DNA from: Candidatus Altarchaeales archaeon
GTDB lineage: Archaea; Altiarchaeota; Altiarchaeia; IMC4; SCGC-AAA252-I15
DNA: 8,373 bases
NCBI GenBank assembly: GCA_016867655.1
Contig: VGJA01000036.1
Location: 1 to 8,373, forward strand
Direction: 5' to 3'
Shown here: positions 5,650-8,373 of the stretch, in pieces
How positions within the stretch are numbered: position 1 is the stretch's first letter
Layout of the letters: the number at the start of each line of letters is the position of its first letter
Made by a program: the position numbers and the translations under genes
Notes under the pieces: model-generated
What the model was told of the DNA's origin: nothing
Seen by the model: only the letters and a program-made list of their open reading frames with translations
Database searches by the model: none

Positions 5650-6225
5650 ATGACGAGACGACAACTTGACACAACTTCATACGAGCAGGCGCAAGCCGAT
5701 GCAAGAAAGTATGAAGAACGCGGCGACGTCGTAAGCGCGGCAGCTATCTACTCCCGCGCCGGAGAGATGGCCTTCAAGGACGGAAGTACTCTAGCGTCAT
5801 ACATGTGCCTCAACAAGGCGGCAGGATTAATAGACAAAGCCCTGGAGGAACCCAGAAGCGACGGAGAAATGCAAACGCTTCTGAATGATTCCGCGCGGCT
5901 GCATTTTTATGCAGGCATGACTGCAGTCAGAATACGTGAAAGGGGGGACAAGTTTAAGCCAACTCCGGAAGAATCTGAACTCTGGTGGGAGAAAGCGGTA
6001 GGCCACTTCGCAGACTACAAAGCAGCGATGAGAAAACTCCAAGGCAAAGAAGGCGTGAAACACCAAAGAAACCTCCACGCTGAAGGGCTAGAGCGACTGA
6101 ACGACCTACAAGTTGCTGAAATGCTGCAATTGGAATGGTTGGAGCCTGCGGAACAGACGAGAAATAGAAGACCCCCAACAAAAACTAGCCCAGGATATAC
6201 AATACTGAAAACCAGAAGAAACTAA
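5650..6225 (+). CDS. Small TPR-like helical protein, function unknown
   Basis: A 191-residue soluble, mostly helical protein that I do not recognise as a named family. Residues 11-65 resemble tetratricopeptide-type helical hairpins: YEQAQADARKYEERGDVVSA, then AAIYSRAGEMAF, then a second hairpin with CLNKAAGLIDKAL. These show the small residues (Gly, Ala) at packing positions that are typical of TPRs, which mediate protein-protein contacts. Further helices run at 73-98 and 106-131 (EESELWWEKAVGHFADYKAAM) and 136-165. The tail (168-191) is basic and Pro/Thr-rich and is probably disordered. The start is the first ATG and follows an AT-rich promoter-like stretch with a short leader. The gene is transcribed away from trpE and converges on rlmH with a 24-base gap. 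An adaptor or scaffold role is only suggested by the fold. Confidence 0.8.
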   Translation: MTRRQLDTTSYEQAQADARKYEERGDVVSAAAIYSRAGEMAFKDGSTLASYMCLNKAAGLIDKALEEPRSDGEMQTLLNDSARLHFYAGMTAVRIRERGDKFKPTPEESELWWEKAVGHFADYKAAMRKLQGKEGVKHQRNLHAEGLERLNDLQVAEMLQLEWLEPAEQTRNRRPPTKTSPGYTILKTRRN

Positions 6226-6229
6226 AAAA
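6224..6229 (-). terminator. Weak oligo-T terminator candidate for rlmH
   Basis: Six consecutive T residues on the minus strand about 20 bases after the rlmH stop codon. They overlap the stop codon of the convergent plus-strand gene. Short T-tracts can end archaeal transcripts, but this one is short and has no hairpin. Confidence 0.25.
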
Positions 6230-6249
6230 CCACTTTGACAGAATTCAGA

Positions 6250-6696
6250 CTATTTATGGTATTTCTCGTTCTTCATTATCGTAAATCCTCGATATATCTG
6301 CTCCAATAGGAATACTCTGGCCAATTGGTGTGGCAAAGTCATCTTGGACAAGCTTAAAACAAAGTCTGATTGCTTTAACACTTCTTCAGCCAGGCCGTCT
6401 GGTCCGCCGATTATGAAAGCAATATTGGGTTTCTTCAAAATTTCAGAGAATTCTTCTGAAGACAACTGCCTGCCTCTGGAGTCCAAGGAAACTTTGTAGT
6501 AATCTCGCATGCCTGCAAGCTTGCCGGCAATCAAAAAAGCCTCCTTCCTCTTGGCGACGTTTACGTCTTTGTCACTCTGCTCCTTAAGCTCAACAATTTC
6601 TATTTTCGCATGCCTGCCAAGCCTTTTCAAATACTCCCCGCAGGCTTCTGAATAATGCCTTTCCTTCAGCTTTCCAACGCAGACTATCTTTATCAC
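6250..6696 (-). CDS. rlmH: 23S rRNA pseudouridine-1915 N3-methyltransferase RlmH (SPOUT family)
   Basis: RlmH methylates a pseudouridine in helix 69 of the large-subunit rRNA on assembled ribosomes, using S-adenosylmethionine bound in a trefoil knot. This 148-residue protein is close to the bacterial length (about 155). Family signatures are the N-terminal strand IKIVCVGKLKE, the knot motif FIIGGPDGLAEEVL (94-107), SLSKMTLPHQLARVFLLEQI (115-134) with the conserved His at 123, and the C-terminal YRGFTIMKNEKYHK, which corresponds to the bacterial YR...N.PYH ending. The start is GTG at 6696. An in-frame TAA only three codons upstream rules out any longer form and no ATG fits the N-terminal strand. 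RlmH is best known from bacteria and is patchy in archaea. The gene is isolated, convergent with the TPR-like gene and divergent from the next plus-strand gene. Confidence 0.94.
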   Translation of the reverse strand: MIKIVCVGKLKERHYSEACGEYLKRLGRHAKIEIVELKEQSDKDVNVAKRKEAFLIAGKLAGMRDYYKVSLDSRGRQLSSEEFSEILKKPNIAFIIGGPDGLAEEVLKQSDFVLSLSKMTLPHQLARVFLLEQIYRGFTIMKNEKYHK

Positions 6697-6724
6697 AGTA
6701 AATTATATGCGCAATTCTCGCCAA

Positions 6725-6737
6725 AAAGCTTTATATT
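6725..6737. promoter_or_regulatory. Promoter with TATA element, leaderless for the 6760 gene and possibly shared with rlmH
   Basis: AAAGCTTTATATT: the plus-strand TTTATATT (6730-6737), preceded by an A-rich BRE-like stretch, is centred 26 bases before the ATG at 6760, the exact spacing for a leaderless transcript. Read on the minus strand the same bases give AATATAAA, which would place an rlmH start about 11 bases before its GTG. The 63-base intergenic region has no other comparable element, so one bidirectional site may serve both genes. The leaderless call is well supported, while the sharing is inference. Confidence 0.55.
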
Positions 6738-6759
6738 CCGATTCATCCTTATTAGTTAC

Positions 6760-7182
6760 ATGACACCATCGATTGAAGAGAGAAAGCCTGCGGGAAAGCC
6801 TCCTGGACAGCCTAAAGTGGATGAAATGCTCAAGCCTCCGGCTGTTGAAACAGATGTTGTGTTAGAGCGTCTTGCCGCAATGAGAAGCGCATTCCGAAAG
6901 AGGGCTGCAAATCAGCTGGAAGAAGGCAGCCCTGAGATGAAATTGTACCGGGAAGCCAGAGTTGTAATCACGCTGGTAACCGACATTGAGAACGTTAGGT
7001 CAGCCGAAGATTTGCTGAAAGAAGAAGACTGGCGTCGGCTGTGCAGTGAAAATAAGGGAGGGATGACACCAGAAAATAAGAGAGCAGCTGAACATACTGT
7101 AGAAACAGCTTTTCGCTCGAAAAAAGAGGAGTATCTTGCGGCATTAGAAAGACTAGACGATTTCTTTAAAACATTGAAGTAA
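6760..7182 (+). CDS. Small charged helical protein of unknown function
   Basis: A 140-residue protein that I do not recognise. The N-terminal 30 residues (MTPSIEERKPAGKPPGQPKV and on) are rich in Pro, Lys and Gly and are probably disordered. The rest is helical and highly charged: residues 31-52 (TDVVLERLAAMRSAFRKRAA), 58-80 (EMKLYREARVVITLVTDIEN), 82-97, and 104-139, ending in EYLAALERLDDFFKTLK. No membrane segment, metal-binding cluster or catalytic motif is visible. The frame is open 35 codons further upstream, but the ATG at 6760 is chosen because a TATA element sits 26 bases before it, and because the extension would overlap the start of rlmH and read as unstructured Tyr/Phe-rich sequence. 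The stop codon is two bases from that of the convergent PHP gene. Confidence 0.78.
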   Translation: MTPSIEERKPAGKPPGQPKVDEMLKPPAVETDVVLERLAAMRSAFRKRAANQLEEGSPEMKLYREARVVITLVTDIENVRSAEDLLKEEDWRRLCSENKGGMTPENKRAAEHTVETAFRSKKEEYLAALERLDDFFKTLK

Positions 7183-7203
7183 AATCAGATTCTTTTTCTG
7201 ATT
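7183..7203. terminator. Hairpin with T-rich loop spanning two convergent stop codons, candidate bidirectional terminator
   Basis: AATCAGA (7183-7189) and TCTGATT (7197-7203) form a perfect 7-base stem with a 7-base pyrimidine loop. It begins right after the TAA of the plus-strand gene and includes the TGA and last codons of the minus-strand PHP gene. On the plus strand the loop supplies a run of five T residues. The position between tail-to-tail genes suits a shared transcript end, although archaeal termination relies more on T-tracts than on hairpins. Confidence 0.4.
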
Positions 7204-7820
7204 CCAGCAGCCACTCTCCCAAACAGTGTTTTGGCGTGGCTGCAGGCGAGCCTGCCCTTTCCAATGGACTTTATCTCCACCTGGCCTTTTTTTATCGCCT
7301 CCAATGGATTGCCTTCAACTACAATAGAAACGTTTCCAATCTCTCCAAGAGCGTGGGCGTCTGTGCCGCCCACTTTAGGCAATTTAGCCTGCAAGGCAAT
7401 TTTTTCAGGATTTTTGGTGTTTGTGAAAGTGTGCCCGTTGAGGACTTCAACAGCGTCAAAAGGAATCTTTAAAATCAAATCTCCAACGCCTCTTCTGTAT
7501 CTGTCATAAGGGTGGGCTGCGATGGCAATACCGCCCAATTCATGTATTCTCCTGACAGTCTCCTCTGCACTCAAGTCTTCTTCAATCAGTTCTCTAATGC
7601 CTAAAGCCAGAATATGCCCCTCTTTGGCAGAAATTTCCACTCCAGGTATTACAGTAAAGTCTTTGCTTGCAAGCTTGCAAGCTTGCAAACTGCCTTCAAT
7701 GCAGTCGTGGTCGGTTATGGCAACTCCGTTCAAGCCAATGCTCTTGCAGTATTCCACAATCTCTTCCGGAGTTGGAATGCCATCAGAGTAATTGGAGTGC
7801 ACGTGAATGTCCAAGCGCAT
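7185..7820 (-). CDS. PHP-domain metal-dependent phosphoesterase
   Basis: A 211-residue stand-alone PHP domain protein, a metal-dependent phosphoesterase fold. All expected metal ligands are visible: H6 and H8 in DIHVHSNYSDG with D13, H38 in ITDHD, E62 in PGVEIS, H69 in EGHIL, H103 in AAHPYDR, and D154/H156 in GGTDAH. The set implies a bi- or trinuclear metal site and an active enzyme. Relatives of this size and arrangement include the TrpH/YciV group, whose E. coli member trims RNA 5' ends, and nucleotide or histidinol phosphatases. The substrate here cannot be read from sequence. The ATG at 7820 starts exactly at the family's first strand. Codons for SLQACKLASK (44-53) contain a perfect triple octamer. 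A TATA-like element about 26 bases upstream suggests a leaderless mRNA. The gene stands alone between a convergent gene and the right-edge gene. Confidence 0.93.
   Translation of the reverse strand: MRLDIHVHSNYSDGIPTPEEIVEYCKSIGLNGVAITDHDCIEGSLQACKLASKDFTVIPGVEISAKEGHILALGIRELIEEDLSAEETVRRIHELGGIAIAAHPYDRYRRGVGDLILKIPFDAVEVLNGHTFTNTKNPEKIALQAKLPKVGGTDAHALGEIGNVSIVVEGNPLEAIKKGQVEIKSIGKGRLACSHAKTLFGRVAAGIRKRI
7665..7688. repeat. Perfect triple octamer (GCTTGCAA) within the PHP gene
   Basis: GCTTGCAA is present three times without a gap at 7665-7672, 7673-7680 and 7681-7688. Adjacent units form the palindrome TTGCAAGCTTGCAA. The unit length is not a multiple of three, so gain or loss of one copy would shift the PHP reading frame, while three copies (24 bases) keep it. 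It encodes part of the loop/helix between the TDHD and PGVEIS metal motifs. Confidence 0.85.
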
Positions 7821-7840
7821 AATATATATTGAGCGATCAG

Positions 7841-7850
7841 GAAAATAAAG
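7841..7850 (-). promoter_or_regulatory. TATA-like element of the PHP phosphoesterase gene
   Basis: CTTTATTTTC on the minus strand, centred about 26 bases before the ATG at 7820, the spacing expected for a leaderless archaeal transcript. A more TATA-like palindrome, AATATATATT at 7821-7830, directly abuts the ATG, but from there initiation would fall inside the gene. Confidence 0.4.
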
Positions 7851-7874
7851 TTAGGTTCCAACTTCTACATGTAG

Positions 7875-8372
7875 TTAAAGCTGTCTGAGTGTTTCTCTTA
7901 CCCCCTTTAAGAGCGGTTCAGCAAGTAAACCCTCCTCCAGTGCATCCAACCATCCTTGTTTCCTTATTTCCTGGGGAGTACTGACACTGAACTCGTCTAG
8001 CCAGTAGTTTAAAAAACGATCTTCAGTAAAATGGGGGATTTTTGGCGTTTTTGCTGGCTCTTGGATATGTTTTTTCACTAGAGCCATCTGTTCATTAGCT
8101 CTCTGGGGGTGTTCCCGCAAGAATTCATTTAACCATCCTTTTGCGGTTGACGGTCCGCGTTGACCTAGGGCGTTTACAACACCATGAAATATACCCTGCG
8201 TTATTTCACTAGAAGGTGTATTACTCCCGCAAATGCCATAAAAAGTTTCAAGAGGGATTGCGTCTAAGTATCTTGGGCCGATTATGTAGTACACCATCTC
8301 TGAAGGTGTTGCAGGCCTCCTGCCTTTGATTGACACGAACTTTATCTGCGGGTCGTCTCCCCTAAATGAGTC
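7875..8372 (-). CDS. C-terminal part of an unrecognised protein, cut by the right edge
   Basis: The frame ends with TAA at 7875-7877 and is open without interruption to the right edge, giving 165 visible residues. A GTG at 8336 could start a 153-residue protein. I prefer a partial gene because the 12 codons before it (DSFRGDDPQIKF) read as ordinary protein in the same frame, no ribosome binding site precedes the GTG, and IKFVSIKG looks like an uninterrupted strand. The product appears helical and has several short Trp/Leu-containing segments: WLNEFLREHP (80-89), FLNYWLDEFSVSTPQEIRKQ (120-139) and WLDALEEGLL (141-150). The alternation of LNEFL, LDEFS and LDALE around Trp hints at degenerate helical repeats of roughly 20-45 residues. 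I cannot name a family. The gene is followed by a short gap and then the PHP gene on the same strand. Confidence 0.75.
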   Translation of the reverse strand, partial: DSFRGDDPQIKFVSIKGRRPATPSEMVYYIIGPRYLDAIPLETFYGICGSNTPSSEITQGIFHGVVNALGQRGPSTAKGWLNEFLREHPQRANEQMALVKKHIQEPAKTPKIPHFTEDRFLNYWLDEFSVSTPQEIRKQGWLDALEEGLLAEPLLKGVRETLRQL

Positions 8373-8373
8373 A

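Noticed and set aside
6655..6759. 35-codon extension of the 6760 gene
   Set aside because: It overlaps the start of rlmH and the promoter. A TATA element positioned 26 bases before 6760 supports the shorter, leaderless form.
7821..7830. AATATATATT palindrome as the TATA box of the PHP gene
   Set aside because: It abuts the ATG, so a start about 25 bases downstream would lie inside the gene and remove the first metal-binding histidines.
7231..7832. Plus-strand open frames across the PHP gene
   Set aside because: The minus strand has all PHP metal-binding motifs. The plus frames are antisense shadows without recognisable features.
1..8373. TGCCTGC/GCAGGCA words scattered through the window as a dispersed repeat or uptake signal
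   Set aside because: They occur mainly inside genes and are explained by frequent Ala, Gly and Cys codons (GCA, GGC, TGC). There is no regular spacing or extended consensus.
1..8373. CRISPR array, tRNA or rRNA genes, insertion sequence
   Set aside because: No regularly spaced direct repeats, cloverleaf-like segment with a T-loop, or transposase motif was found on either strand. The gaps between genes are too short for most of these.

Overview
This window looks archaeal. The aspartate-semialdehyde dehydrogenase is of the archaeal/fungal type. Several genes have a TATA-like element about 26 bases upstream of the start codon and almost no 5' leader. Only one start, that of the antitoxin, has a strong Shine-Dalgarno sequence. 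Base composition looks moderate (mid-40s % G+C by eye, not computed). The mix of two recognisable amino-acid biosynthesis genes with many small or unassignable helical proteins would fit an uncultured archaeal lineage, possibly one of the small-genome groups. That placement is inference, and no rRNA or other phylogenetic marker is present.

Layout, left to right. Positions 1-198 (minus) hold the start of a membrane-anchored protein cut by the left edge. Positions 312-858 (minus) hold a type II toxin-antitoxin module: a ribbon-helix-helix antitoxin followed by an overlapping RelE/ParE-type toxin, with its own promoter, a repeat-rich operator candidate and a strong ribosome binding site. Positions 954-2036 (minus) encode asd, 2118-4046 (minus) a 642-residue coiled-coil protein of unknown function, and 4093-5538 (minus) trpE. 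A divergent promoter region separates trpE from a plus-strand TPR-like helical protein (5650-6225). This converges with rlmH (6250-6696, minus), an rRNA methyltransferase gene with a forced GTG start. rlmH in turn diverges from a leaderless plus-strand gene for a small helical protein (6760-7182). That gene converges, with two bases between the stop codons and a hairpin over both, on a PHP-family phosphoesterase gene (7185-7820, minus). The right edge (7875 onward, minus) is the C-terminal part of an unrecognised protein whose start lies outside.

Genes are tightly packed and no gene-free stretch exceeds about 115 bases. I see no tRNA, rRNA, CRISPR array or transposase. asd and trpE each belong to amino-acid pathways (aspartate family; tryptophan), but their usual partners (aspartokinase, trpG and other trp genes) are not here, so biosynthesis genes appear dispersed in this genome. 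The features most worth following are the large uncharacterised coiled-coil protein with a compact C-terminal domain, a repeat/palindrome-bearing segment inside trpE that looks like a small in-frame insertion, and a perfect triple octamer in the PHP gene whose copy number would control the reading frame.
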